Shown: positions 1 to 11,279 of the stretch, piece after piece
Numbering within the stretch: position 1 is the first letter of the stretch
How the letters are laid out: every line of letters starts with the position of its first letter
Origin: Adiantum capillus-veneris
Taxonomy: Eukaryota; Streptophyta; Polypodiopsida; Polypodiales; Pteridaceae
Direction of reading: 5' to 3'
Length of the DNA stretch: 64,000 bases
NCBI GenBank assembly: GCA_014529385.2
Contig: CM043958.1
Location: forward strand, 124,969,817-125,033,816
Notes under the pieces: model-generated
The model's database searches: none
Told to the model about the DNA's origin: nothing
Seen by the model: only the letters and a program-made list of their open reading frames with translations
Program-made: the position numbers and the translations under genes

Positions 1-2022
1 AAGTATTTGATGGTGCTAGGGGCCAGGTACACAGAGATGGGGCGCTTGCTAGTGGATAGCTATCAGTGTTTCATCCAATCACAGGTGGCAGGAGCAAAGG
101 CTAATATCACAAGCTTGGAAATGAAGCAAGGGATGCTGGATCTAACTGCCATAAAGTTTATGATATGGGATTCGGAGCGAGGTATCTGCAAGACACCCGA
201 CTATCTGGATGTGTATGCCAAAGGCGACACTGTACAGGTCATTTGTGGTTCTCAAACTTGGAAGGCATACGGTGCTATGATGTGTATGTCGGATCGGACA
301 TCAAGGTCAGCGGAGTCGAAATCTTTACGTATTTGAGTGCGGCTTCATGGTCATTTCGGGTGTCATTTCGAGCTCGAAACGCTGGTCGACCGCGGAAAAC
401 ACTATATTGAACAATATTTTTGGTGATCGGGCTGGCATTAACACAGTGGAGCTCAGATATCAAAGTATTCGGAGCTCACGAGCATTCTCACGTGGGAAAG
501 GAGGCCATGCTGGCTATTTTTAGAGGAGGTTTAACAGGGAGTTGCAAAAAAAGAAAAACGTGGTGTGGATCATCGAATCGGGTGGCGCATGCGGAGAGAG
601 GACGATAGTTAGCATGCAGGAAGGCGCCTATCTGTGAAAGGGAGAAAGCGGGCCAGTTGGGGGCACATGAGGAGGATGCAGCCGGTTGCAAGAGGGAGTC
701 TTGCACGAGCCAAAAGGGGCGGATGGTTGCACAAACAGGGCCTGCAGGGCGGCCAGTTGTGAAGGAGAGCCCGAAGCCGATGGGCTGATCTACATGGAGT
801 AGGAAGGAAGCGGAAGTTGGCTTGTGAGAATCCGCCATGGGATGATGTAGGACAACGCTACAGTGAGGAAGGTCGCCAGGGGCTTGGAGTAAAAGCAAGA
901 AGGCGGCACTGCAGGTGAGACAGGGGTGGTGGGTCTGGCCGAGAACAGGGAAAAGGAGGGCCGCCATGGGTTTGAAGGGGTGGAAGGTGGTTGATCGGCT
1001 GCAGGCCAGCGCTATACAGGAGGAGGAGAAGAGGAGGTGAGCAGGGCCGCCAAGGAAAGGAGGGGAGGTGACCACGGTGCAGAGGTTGGCGGGCTGCAGA
1101 GGGGCAACACCGAGGTGAAGGGGCCACTTGGTGGCGTATGAGGAGGTGCTGCAGTTGGGAGGAGGGCCACAAAGGGCCGCCAAGTTGAAGCAAGAGCGGC
1201 CAACTGGTTGCAGAGAAGGGAGGGCCTGAGGTCTTGTACAGTTGACGAGGAAGCCGCCATGGGATGCTGAGGGGGAGCATGGCATGCAGTAAGAAGGGGG
1301 CTCGTGGGGACAGAAAGCCTGAGCAAGGGGTGGCCAGTCGAGGGAGGCCAGAGGTAGCGAGCATGGAGAGTTGCTAGGGGGGGCGGGTGGCCTGCTACAG
1401 ACAAGAGAAGGCGGCCAGGGGCTCGAGTTTGCAGGGAAGTGAGGCCGGTGGGCTGCCGTGACACTACAAAAGAAGGCTAAGTGGGGGAATAGAGGAATAA
1501 GGAGCGCAAACAGCACTCGACGTATGGAGGAGCTTTCTAGCTACAATTGAAGGCATGCCATCATATGAAGTAAGGAGTTCTCATCCCTGCCATGCTTGAC
1601 TCTTAATGCACCGAGGTACTTCTTTTTGCCGAGGGTATGAAGGGCCAAAGTAGTAGTGTGGCCATACTAAGCAGGGGATGATGAGCCGCCAGGCTTGTTA
1701 AAGTCGGGGGCTTGCCTTGGAGTAGGTGTAGAAGGTCATCAAGGGATATGGGCTGCCAATAGCATAAAGTGGAGCACAAGGAGGATTGCACGCCATGGTG
1801 TGGTAGTCATAACGAGCATCATTAATCACGTTTAGAAGAGTTTCCGTGGATTGAGAAGTAGCCGCCAAGGGCCGCTATCATTGTATTGGATAATGTGTAT
1901 GTGATGCAAAGTTGGTTTGTGTTTGTTGTCGAGTTCGCCATCAATCTTGTCTGCGTCTCGTCTTTGCCGTATGCCCGTGGTAGCGGTGGCTCCGGGTCTT
2001 TGGTGTCTTTGGTGTGTGTGTG

Positions 2023-2025
<3 letters not shown>
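1..2025 (+). other. Purine-rich leader-like region upstream of E1, non-coding
   Basis: No ORF here looks like a known protein. The long open frame on the opposite strand (488-1516) is low-complexity, Pro/Ser/Leu-rich, and looks like a by-product of the strand being rich in G and A. The segment about 500-1870 repeats short motifs of the type GCCGCCA(T/A)GG (near 830, 959, 1048, 1176, 1253, 1684, 1862) and GGTTG/AGTTG at irregular spacing. It lies upstream of E1 gag in the same orientation. Large Gypsy elements of the Tat type often have long leaders, so it may be E1 leader or LTR. I could not find a matching copy downstream of E1 pol, so no LTR boundary is drawn. Confidence 0.35.

Positions 2026-2076
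<51 letters not shown>
2026..2076. repeat. (GA)n microsatellite
   Basis: An uninterrupted run of GA dinucleotides directly follows a short (GT)n run. It sits between the purine-rich leader and the E1 gag remnant. Confidence 0.97.
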
Positions 2077-2080
<4 letters not shown>

Positions 2081-2370
2081 GGTTGCAAACTGAGTGTGAT
2101 TTTGTATGCGGTCGAGGCTTACGAGGTCTTCTGGTGTGACTGTGTTTACAGATGTGGGTGCATTGGTGTGTGCATCGGTAAAGGTGATTGTGTGTAGCCG
2201 AAGTTGCTCGTAAGTGAGGCTGTTCGGTGCAAGTTACAGATAGTGTGCGTATGTGTGATTCTGTGTGGCTTGGGATGCTGGATACCTGTTGGGCTATAGA
2301 GAGGCATCAAGTTTGTGTCCTGTGTGTTGTTCCATTTCCCCCATCCCAACGTCTTCTCCAAATCTGTTTA

Positions 2371-3126
2371 AAGAGTGATGCACGAGTGTGGTCCAAAGCA
2401 TTTGAAGAGGAGTTGCGTGGGGCTGATCCACCCGTAAGGTTGAGTTGGGACAATCTACGGCATGGGTTGAAAGTGGAGTTTGTGAAGATAGAAGATCCTG
2501 ACAAAGTGTGGCAAGAAGTACAGTCTTTAGTGCAAAAAGAAGGTGAGCCAGTAGATGCGTACATACGTAAGTTTTCATTGGCATGGGAGCGGATGTGCAA
2601 GGCCTTAGTACCACAGGTACCCCCGCCTGACATGATGAAGAAGGATAGGTTCTTGGCTGGTCTTTGGGAGAATATACATTGGAGAGTGGAGCTAAAGAAG
2701 CTTAGAACATATGAAGATGCACTAGAGGTAGCAAGGAACAAAGAGTGGAAGCTGAGGAAAACAAGTCAGCTAGGAGTAGTCTTTGCCCATGAGGTGTGAA
2801 TTTCAGCCTATGGATTCTTCACAAGGTCATATGCCAGGGGTTCATCATGAACCAGTGGTTCCTGTTACTTCTCAGGTTATGCCAGTAGTGGTCACTACAT
2901 CAGTTCAAGATGATGGGCTAAGGCAAGACATGTAGACTTAATGAAGAATCTCAGCCTAAACATGCTAGGTCAAGTGGGAAATAATCAAGGTTGAGGGAGG
3001 TTTGCAAATTAGCAAGGAGGTGAAGAGAGACCTAGGAATGGTATTGGACAAAGCAATGGTAGGTTCTGGAGGCAGACGTCCACATGTTATAATTGTGGAG
3101 AGTTGGGCCACATCAGCCCGCAATGT
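2371..3126 (+). pseudogene. gag: E1 gag remnant with CCHC zinc knuckle
   Basis: The frame ending at 2799 carries a retrotransposon gag core (capsid-like). It has the block SWDNLRHGLKVEFVK, then EPVDAYIRKFSLAWERM and a DRFLAGL segment, the usual order in plant Gypsy Gag. The frame then stops. A nucleocapsid zinc knuckle survives in another frame at 3085-3126, reading CYNCGELGHISPQC, a perfect C-x2-C-x4-H-x4-C. Stops and frame changes separate the two. In an intact element Gag packages the RNA in cytoplasmic virus-like particles. The true start is not visible; the open frame upstream of 2371 shows no gag similarity. Confidence 0.75.
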
Positions 3127-3314
3127 GATAAGCCACCAAGGATGGGGGAGACATGTATCCATTTCCAAGACAGGTGCTAACTAGGTCAAATGATTATGGC
3201 ATCGAAATCAAGGGAGAAGAAGGAACCAGTGGATTAACCCAGGAGGAAAAGGGAAAGACAAAAGTGCTAAGTGTAGTCACCTTGGAGAAGGAATCAACGC
3301 TAGAGGATACATGA

Positions 3315-4136
3315 GTGATGCCTATTGGGAAGAGGACCATAGAGGAAAAGGAAGGAAGAAGTGCCCCAGGTCCTAGTAAGAAGAAAGGAAAGAGCCATGA
3401 AGACAAGGATGTCAAGGCCAAGAGGAAAAGGAGGGCTCGTTGCAAGTTTCATGTTTCAATTTTTCCACTAGGGGATGGGCAATCAAGCTATGACTTGAAG
3501 GAGGATCTGACAAGCAGGAAGGCAGATGTTACTTTTGGGCAGCTTATAGAGATGGTGCCTAAGCTAAAGCGACAGTGGAAGAGGATGGTTAACCCAATGG
3601 AGAAAGAGCCAGAGAGAGGTTCAGTAAAGTTATTGGCAATGGATGAGCTACCAAACATTTTTCCAATAGTAGATGTGTGGCATAAAAGAAAAAATCTGGG
3701 ACAAGGTTATGTTGATGGTGGAGCCCAAATATGTGTCATACCACACTCATGCGTTGAGAAGATGGGTCTTACAGTGACTGGGGTGTCAGGCTTTCGGATT
3801 AGATTGACAAACCATCAGAAAGTAAAATGTTTAGGTGTTGTAAAGAGCTTAGAAGTGGAGGCATATGATGCAAAGGTGGTGGTTGATTTTGATTTGATGC
3901 CAGCGGGGTTGGGAGCATATCTTATTATACTGGGCAGACCATGGTTACGTGCAGTGGGGGCTGTTCAAGATTGGAGACGTGGTACGATTAGCCTCTATGG
4001 AAAGACAGGTGTCAAGAAGCTATATACTATGGACACAAGGAAACGATTGGAGGAACTTTATGAAGATGAGGATGAGTCTAGTGATGAAGACTATTCCACA
4101 GTGTCTGACGAGGACAGTGATAGTACTACCTGCTGA
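3315..4136 (+). pseudogene. E1 aspartic protease region
   Basis: A 273-residue open frame. Its N-terminal half is basic linker. A segment with FPLGDGQ matches the equivalent linker in E4 (FPLGHGM). The retropepsin active site reads YVDGGAQICVI with the catalytic Asp codon at 3714-3716. It is followed about 60 residues later by the flap-side LIILGRPWL motif. Retropepsins cleave Gag-Pol during particle maturation. The D-G-G-A form (instead of D-S/T-G) is shared with E4 (LLDGGAQIYI), so it is a lineage trait and not damage. The frame ends with an acidic Glu/Asp/Ser tail before RT. Confidence 0.8.
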
Positions 4137-4341
4137 TGTTGCATTTCTTTTGATGGTTGGATAAAGAAATCCAGGAGTCTGGTTTAGTTTCATTTGCGAA
4201 TGAAGTTGAAGATAAAAGTGAAGGGCCTTATGAAGTGATTGAAGGGCTGATGCAAACCAAGGTTGAGTTGTCAAAGAAGCACGAATTGATGACACAAATG
4301 ATCAGTGGAGACCTCTCAACTATGGAGAAGGAGATATATTT

Positions 4342-5024
4342 TTGCACATGCTGGCTAGTTTTCCTGATTTTTTCATTACTTCATTTGAAGAGATCAGAGG
4401 GTTCAAAGGAGAAGAGATGCATATAGAGTTAAAAGAGGGTGCTAAGCCAGTGCAGCAAAGGCTAAGAAGGATGGGTCAAGAGCAAATGGAAGCCTTGCGG
4501 GAAGAGGTGGACAAGTTATTGAAGGCAGGGTTCATAGTCCCTATGGAGACCACAGAATGGGTGAGTCCAGTAGTAGTCAGTCCAAAGAAGGATGGGAAGT
4601 GGAGAATTTGTGTAGATTTTAAACCCTTAAATGCAGCCACTAAGAAGAACCCGTATCCTCTTCCATTCATTGATCAGATCTTGGATTTAGTGGGGCTGAT
4701 TATGAGAGGTATAGTATGTGTGATGGTTTTTCAGGCTATTTTTAATTGAAGATTGCTCTTAAAGACCGCAGAAAGACAACTTTTATTACGCCTTGGGGCT
4801 GTTATTGCTATACGGTATTGCCATTTGGGTTGTCAAATGGACCATCTTTCTATCAAGAGAGAGCAAATTGGGTATTGGAACCATTCATTGGTAGTTGTGT
4901 TAAAGCTTTTATGGATGACTTCTGTGTCTACAGCACTAGGGCTGAACACCATGAGAAGTTGCAGATGGTATTGGCTCGATATGATGAATGTAAAGGACAA
5001 CTAAATACAAAGAAATGTCATTGA
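4342..5024 (+). pseudogene. E1 reverse transcriptase, frameshifted
   Basis: Two adjacent frames together cover most of the RT fingers and palm. The first (to 4749) has the primer-grip side blocks TEWVSPVVVSPKKDGKWRIC and DFKPLNAATKK. The second (4746-5024) has TTFITPWGCYCY, LPFGLSNGPSF and the catalytic box FMDD at 4908-4919. The sequence around the first catalytic Asp is scrambled at the frame change near 4700-4745, with loss of the usual Y-x-V-x-D-G-Y-S-G-Y block. A stop at 5022-5024 then separates RT from the connection domain. The enzyme would copy element RNA into cDNA; this copy cannot. Confidence 0.85.
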
Positions 5025-5036
5025 GCACAGCCAAGA

Positions 5037-6266
5037 GTGAAGTTATTGGGCCATATGGTGTCAGAAAATGGCATCAAGGCTGATCCAGACAAGATTAAGT
5101 ATATTATTCTTCTTCCATCACCTACGAGTACAAAGCAATTGGCAACCTTTATACACAAAGTGAAGTACATGGCACGGTTTATTCCATTGTCTTCACATCT
5201 CCTTTATCCATTACAACAAGTGGCGAAGCATGATCCATTGCAATGGGATGACAAGTGTGAAGAAGTGTTTCAAGAGGTCAAAGAGGTGTTAGGGGGCTTG
5301 TCAGCCATGCAGGCTCTTGATTGGGAGAAAGTGTTTTATGTAAATCCATCAGTAGGGGATGATGCCATTGGAGCCATGCTATTGGAAAAGTGGAAGGGCA
5401 GCCATTATATGAGGCTAGTGTATTGTGCAAGCCGAGTGAAGTTGGTAGCCGAGAGAAAGTTCTCGGAAGTAGAGCTAGTGATGGCCAGTGTAATATTTTC
5501 TTGTCGGCGATTGCATCATTACTTGCTACCACGACCCTTTTTTTTCTTGACGAGTTACGCCTTTTTGCCACAGTTAATTAATGGCACTAACATGTCAAAT
5601 GTGGTGAAGAAATGGGTAATTGAGCTACAAGAGTTTGAGTTCTCTTTTCTACTGGAAGACAGTACAAGAGCTACCCTAGCCGATTTGTTGACCAACAAGG
5701 AGAATCCCCTTCTTGTTAAAGAAGAGGTGGTGATAAAGGTAGTTGAAGAAGTGCCACAGATCAGCAATGCACATGTGTTGTTCTTTGATGGCTCATACAA
5801 GAAGAGCCATGATGCGGCTTCAGGGGGTATAGCACTTTATGATCCAGAGGGGAATCTAGTATGCAAGAGAGGGTTCAAATTGGATGCGCATAGTAACAAT
5901 GAGGCTGAATATGCTACATTGGAAGCTGGATTACACATTTGTTTGAAGCATGGGGTTAGAAGGTTGAGCATAAAAGGTGATGCCTTGTTAATTGTGAAGA
6001 AAGTGTTGGGTGTGTGGAAGAGCAAGAACACCTCATTGAAGGAAATGTGTTTCAGAATTAAAGGCCTACTCAAAATTTTTGAAGCATGGAGCATCAGACA
6101 GATTGAACGTGCTCTAAATGGAGAGGCACATGAAGCAGCTCAAAGCATGATTGGGGAGCTATGTGTTGAGGACCACTTTACCTCTTTATCATGGCCAGGA
6201 AAGTTTGGCTCAAGAAGAGGAGTTTTTGCTAACACGAATCATTCCAAAGGAGATTCAGAAGTCTAA
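5037..6266 (+). pseudogene. E1 RT connection, RNase H and second RNase H
   Basis: An open frame of 409 residues. It begins with the RT thumb (KLLGHMVSENGIKADPDKI). The Ty3-type RNase H follows (about residues 90-220, YVNPSVGDDAIGAMLL). From about residue 248 there is a second, complete-looking RNase H: first Asp in VLFFDGSY (codon 5787-5789), Glu in NNEAEYATLEAGL, Asp in IKGDALLIVKKV. Established knowledge: Tat-type elements acquired this extra (archaeal-like) RNase H. The frame is lost near its C-terminus, where integrase continues in another frame from about 6151. Confidence 0.85.
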
Positions 6267-7551
6267 GAAGTATGGTTTTGTTCCTAGAGCATACAGGTAC
6301 AAATTGATTGGTGATGTCTTATACATGAAAGGGGATGATCTTGTGTTGAGACGTGTACCTTGGCGGGAGGAGCTGTATAGAGTGTTGGAAGAGAATCATG
6401 AAGGCGCATGTGGCGGCCATTTTGATATAAAGATCACTTTGCATAAGATCTTGCAAGAGGGGTATGTATGGCCTAGTTTGCAGAAGGATGTTCACCATTG
6501 GTGTAGGTCTTGCAATAGGTGTCAAGCATTTGGGAAGAGAGTGTTGAATCCAGAGCTATGAAAAACCATTATGGCATTTGATGTGTTTGAAAAATGGGGG
6601 ATTGATGCAATAGGCCCGTTACCTATCACAAGTAGGGGCAAAAGCTATATTTTGACTGTAGTGGACTATCTCTCTAGATGGGCAGAGGCTATAGCAGTAA
6701 AACAAATCACTGCAAAGGATGTGGAAAAATTTGTGTATGATGAAATATGTTGCAAGTTTAGGGTGCCACTAAAGCTACTTTCTGATAAGGGGCCAAGATT
6801 TAGAGCTAAATTGATAGACTTTTTATGCGCGAAGACGAAGATTAGGCACCAGCATACCACTCCTTATTACCCATAGTGTAATGGCCTAAAGGAAAGATTC
6901 AATGGTGAGTTGGTACAAATTCTTTCAAAAGTAACAGAGCACCAAGGAAAGAATTGGGATTTGGAATTGGCTACTTCATTATGGGCTTACCGTACTTCGG
7001 TGAAGACAGGTACAGGGTTTACTCCATTTCATTTGGTATATGGAAAGGAAGCACTATTGCCTGTGGAGGTAGAGTTTCCTGCAGTAAAGATGCTAGAGAA
7101 GTTGCTTGGGCCACCTAGTGATGCATTCAAAGAGAGGCTCTTACAGTTACAAGAGGTTCAGCTGGATAGGATGAGTGCATTGGAACATTATGGGAAGATG
7201 CAGGATAGAGCTTTGGTAAAGATAAATGAAAAGGTCAAAAGTAAGGGTATCAAGATGCATGACTTGGTTTTGCGTTACAATAGTAAGCTGGACAACACCT
7301 TCCAAAAGAAGTTTCAAATTAAGTTGGAAGGCCCTTTCAAGGTAGTGGCGTGTTTTCCAAATGGTACATATCAGTTGGCTAACCAAGATGAGATTCTACA
7401 TAAGTCAAGGGTAAATGGATTGCGCCTTAAATTATATCATGCCAGGTTAATGATGGTGGAGCAAGATGAGCTGTCTGTGGATCAAGCAGTGTTGGTGAAG
7501 GATGAGGAGACTTGTGACGCTGCGAGTCTCATATCTCTGCTGATCTCATGA
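6151..7551 (+). pseudogene. E1 integrase, one nonsense codon in the core
   Basis: Three open frames in line form an integrase. The N-terminal zinc domain has H in ENHEGACGGHF and the pair C-x2-C in RSCNRCQ. The core holds GIDAIGP (first Asp), LLSDKGPRF (second Asp) and GLKERFNG (Glu), so the D,D,E triad is present. A TAG at 6874-6876 sits where integrases of this type have the conserved Gln of the Pro-Gln-x-N-G motif. One further stop at 6559-6561 lies between the zinc domain and the core. The C-terminal part keeps the usual WAYRTSVKTGTGFTPFHLVYG block and a basic DNA-binding tail to 7551. No chromodomain is visible. Confidence 0.85.
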
Positions 7552-7578
7552 ATGATCTAGCGGGCTAAGGGATGGGCA

Positions 7579-8740
7579 AATTATGTCAGGAGTTTTTTGG
7601 AGCAAGGGATTGCGCATATGTACCTACCCATGCATGGTGCATCGAATAAAGGATTGTCCATTTTCCAGAGCCAGGTGGTTATGTGGGGCCCACATGTGTA
7701 CAAGTAGGACATGGTGTACATAGTGCATCGATTTTCACCATTACCAGTACCAGTGTGTTTTTTCTATAATAATGAGGATTTGGTAGCGTGTAAAACTTCT
7801 CAAGGAATCTATCCACGGGCCGATGATATGAGGTAAGCAGGTGCGTCAGATGGCATCTAGTGGCGTCAGGAGGTCGAATGGGTCAATATTTGCACGTGGA
7901 TGAGTACGGACACAACGTGGGTGTTTTCTTGTGATAATTATGCAGAAAGGTCATCATGAGGACCATATTTTAGGGCCACTTCACGTGGTGGTGGGATACA
8001 TTATTGGAAAAAGTTGAGTGCCAGGTGTGCGGTTGGATACAGCAGGGTGACAACTATGCACTGCGAGGCCAATTTTTGGCTTGTTCGGGGTCCGTTTGAG
8101 GTTAACTAAAAGGCCAAGGGTGACCAAGTAATAAAGCTAAGTGTGGGAACTGAAAAAACAGAGAGAAGACCAGAAAAAACGTGGAGAGAAGAGGAGGAAC
8201 AACCGCAAGTGTGTTTTTGCTTTTTTTGGAGCCTGTTTTGGCCGTAATCTGCTCATCTCAGGTCGGATTTGAGCACTTTGACATTGTAGATTGGGGTTTT
8301 GGGCCGTTCCGGACGCGATGGTGCTCTCCATTTTTTCAAATTACTCACTATTTTTATAAATTTTTGGCTGTGTATGTTTCTCCTGTGTGAGCGAAGCTTC
8401 TGCTCCAATTTGTGATTGTATCTGGCATATTTTACCTATATTGTGTGAGCTATTTGTCCCATTGGTGTTGGAACAAGCTCAATTATATCTAAACATAAAA
8501 AATTATCCTCTTTTGAGCTGAGTTTTTTGGATGTGTGTGTGTGTCTCTCTCTCTCTGTGGAGTGGGTAAACAGGTAGTCTCTCTCCTCTCACTCCATCAG
8601 TGTGTTCCCTGTCTCGGCCAGGTGGGTTGTATAAGCCGAGTGGTGCCCCATAGTGTGTGTGGATATCCTTCCAAGAGTGTGTCGGGTCATTATAGAGGCG
8701 TTATGTGTGTTTCCATCCCGCTCACAAGGACTATTTCATG
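7579..8740. other. E1 3' flank / probable LTR remnant, no genes
   Basis: No convincing ORF. Content is AT-rich with short GT and CT runs near 8530-8562 and TATA-like A/T tracts near 8348. A 3' LTR of E1 is expected here, but I found no second copy in the window to prove it. A TGGTGCCCC string at 8641 resembles the primer-site core of E4, but its context does not support a primer site. The segment ends where E2 integrase coding begins (about 8741). Confidence 0.4.
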
Positions 8741-9115
8741 GGGAAGCACCTGAGGGTGTCGATGATGACCTTCTTGATTCGTATTTGTTTAACATCAAAA
8801 TGGTGCCCAGATGGAGCGAAGAGGTAATTTCTCTACTCACAATTGAATCATTGCAAATAGAAATACAACCATCAAGCACAAAATCTCCAGCTTTTAGCAG
8901 GACGGTTATACAAACACGGTGAGGATGGGATACTGAGACTATGTGTACAGCTAGAAGATACCACCTACTACCGCAAACAAGCTCATATACAAAATACAGG
9001 ATTTCACAATGGTGAAACACAGATAGGCCAGTGACTATAGAGATTGGGCGTCTGCTGGCTAAACATGGAAAACAATGTCCATACATATGTATAATCCTGC
9101 AAATATAGTTGTATA
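8741..9115 (+). pseudogene. E2 first integrase zinc module (HHCC), decayed
   Basis: In one frame, with three stops, the DNA reads a linker (VPRWSEEVISLLT), then RLYKHGEDGILRLCV, then QAHIQNTGFHNGET (H-x6-H), and about 30 residues later VHTYV followed by SCKYSC (C-x3-C, normally C-x2-C). This is the layout of an integrase N-terminal zinc domain. It is not followed by a core but by a second module of the same layout (next entry). The N-terminal side has an acidic EGVDDDLLDSYLF segment, typical of the link between RNase H and integrase. Confidence 0.65.
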
Positions 9116-10283
9116 ATGCAACCCCTAGTGGAACATGCCACCATATTTCGCATAGTACAAGTACCTAAATGGAGTGCTCATGTAGTTGAGTACTTAAAAA
9201 ACCAAACCTTTTCAGCGGAACGGGGCAAAGGAAGAATGAGAACTGTTGAAGAAGAGGCCAAACACTATTTTCTCATTGCCAACCAACTGTATAGACGGAG
9301 AAAGGACAAACAACTATGCATGTGTGCTACAGAAAGCGAATATTACGTTATCTTTATATCAAGCACACTCAGGATTGCCAAGGGGACACTTCTAGAGTGA
9401 TAAAACGGGAAGGCTCGTGCTACACTCGGGCATATGGTGGCCAACCCTGTTTATGGATGCAGAGACATATGTCAAAAGATGTGATGAATGCCAACGCACA
9501 AAACCACCTGAAAGAAGAGATGAAATGCCACTTAGGCCAATGATGGACGTACGTGCTTTTACCAAATAGGGCATTGACTTCATTGGTCCCATCATACCTC
9601 CAGGATATAGTACTCACGCACAATACATCATCGTAGCAACAAACTACATGACGAAATGGATGGAAACCAAAGCTACCCAAAAAATTGATGCCATAACTAC
9701 AAATCAGTTCCTTTTCAAAAACGTCTTTACAAGATATGGACTACCAATCAAAATAGCAAGCGATCAGGGAACACAATTTTTGAACGACGTCATTGAAAGC
9801 CTCATGGATGAATTCATGGTGGTCCATCACAAATCGGCACCCTATCACCCGTAGGCTAATGGGCATACAGAGAGTACCAACAAAATCCTATGCACCGTGC
9901 TCACTAAGATAGTCAGCGACTCAAGAAATGATTGGGATTAAAAGCTACACAAAGCCTTATGGGCTTACCAAGTAGGTTTTTAAACTTCCATTGGAACGAC
10001 TCCCTTTAACCTGGTATTCGGGATTAATGCGATCCTACCATTGGAATTCCTAAACAAATTCTTAAGAGTGGAAACACAGTTAGGATGGACGGGCCATGAG
10101 CTATCAGAGAGACTAGACACTCTAGAACAATTAGATGAAACCAAAATTAGAGCGATAGCTGGGATATATGCTCAGAAAAAACAAATGAAAGCTTTTCATG
10201 ATGAACATGTGATTGGAAAGGAGTTTTGTTGGGGGTCCCATCATTGCAATAGCTCCAATGACCAACAAAATTATCAATCCTGA
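9116..10283 (+). pseudogene. E2 second zinc module and integrase core
   Basis: The second module repeats the layout of the first: linker VPKWSAHVVEYL, then QLYRRRKDKQLCMCA, then QAHSGLPRGHF (H-x6-H) and, 30 residues on, RCDECQ (C-x2-C). The core follows with all three catalytic residues: GIDFIGP (Asp codon 9576-9578), IASDQGTQF, and ANGHTESTN (Glu). Stops include TAG at 9567-9569, where a Trp is usual before GID, and TAG at 9852-9854 in the Pro-Gln-x-N-G motif. The C-terminal block ELSERLDTLEQLDETK leads to about 10280, where the minus-strand LTR-like repeat interrupts the gene. Confidence 0.8.
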
Positions 10284-10306
10284 GGGATGAGCTACCCGGC
10301 TAGGGA

Positions 10307-11148
10307 TGGAAACACTCACACGGTTAGTGAGCTAATCGTGGCAACACAAATGGTTAACTCTATGAGGTGAGCTTCTCGGCCTATGGAGGTGCTAAGCCGC
10401 AATGAAGGACAATCTCCATATCCACTTCTCTTCACCTCTAATCAACCCAATTACACACACTACGATTGAAAGACACCCACAACACTAATCCTATCATGCA
10501 ACACACTAATGGCAAGTACACACACATAGATCTATTGAGCACCACACTTCAATCAAATCTACATGCACACACAAGCAAAAGAGGGAAATCACACAAGATT
10601 AGAGAGGGATTAACCACTAATTAGTTAATATCTAGTTAATCTAAGCATCATAGACAATCATAAGAAGTAAGAGAGAGGCATAGTGAGAGAGAATGAATCA
10701 TTGATTAGTGTTAATCAAGTCTCATGAGCAAGGAGAAGCTCAAGGACTCCATAGCCACATACTTCAAGAGCTCTCACCAAAGAGTGCTCTCAACAAATGA
10801 GCTTGAGAACTCTAATTTCTTTTACACACTGCCTTATATACCTAGGTTAAAAATATGCAATGTCCGAGCGCCCAAGGCCTTTAGGACTCACCAATTATTG
10901 AATCTGCAACCTAGGCACAATAAGTGATCTATTCTTTACAGCTTGGAACTCCCATTGAGCCCGTAACACATTAAAATATTACAATGGCTTGAAATAAATC
11001 AGGAATTTACAATACGTGACCATTTTGGAAATACGTGGAAAATGTGTAACTCCAATCTTTACTGCTTCTTTGCATTCATCCTTGATGTGGATCCGTACAT
11101 CTTTGGTATTTACGAGCTTCTGTTAAACTTACGTTGACTCAGTTAACA
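10307..11148 (-). mobile_element. LTR-like repeat (solo LTR candidate), minus strand
   Basis: This 842-bp segment is the inverted counterpart of 40793-41633. Both begin and end with TG...CA (TGTTAACTGAG... to ...TTTCCA in the element sense) and share many blocks over the whole length. A TATA box is at 10832-10840 on the minus strand. It separates E2 integrase from the E2 segment that continues at about 11230 on the other strand, so it was inserted into E2. I found no clear target-site duplication (flanks AGGGA and AGTTC). No coding region belongs to it. It could be a solo LTR of a family with no internal part in the window. Confidence 0.65.
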
Positions 11149-11279
11149 AGTTCCAAAAAGGGGATTAAGTTCTCATGTATACCCTCAAACATCACTCTAA
11201 AAAACTCAAAAAGTGAGGAATGGGGCCTTTTGTAATACGTGATATATCACAAAGTGGCACCATCAAACTTGCAACATTA

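Larger units (their letters stand above)
2227..7578 (+). mobile_element. E1: decayed Ty3/Gypsy element, dual-RNase H (Tat-like)
   Basis: Domains appear in the order gag, zinc knuckle, protease, RT, RNase H, second RNase H, integrase zinc domain, integrase core, spread over several frames. A second RNase H between the first and the integrase is the established hallmark of the Tat lineage of plant Ty3/Gypsy elements. The pol is clearly related to that of E4 at 50.7-54.2 kb, sharing the SEWVSPVVV/TEWVSPVVV and GDALLIVK blocks. A purine-rich stretch just after the pol stop (GGGCTAAGGGATGGG, 7562-7576) could be the polypurine tract. Neither LTR could be delimited, so the ends are approximate. Frameshifts and nonsense codons show the copy is dead. 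Confidence 0.8.

Noticed and set aside
488-1516. 342-residue open frame on the minus strand
   Set aside because: Pro/Ser/Leu-rich low complexity, caused by the purine bias of the other strand. No domain, and equally long frames overlap it.
8641-8653. TGGTGCCCCATAG as a primer site of E1
   Set aside because: It resembles the E4 core but lies after E1 pol with no LTR end (CA) before it and no gag after it.
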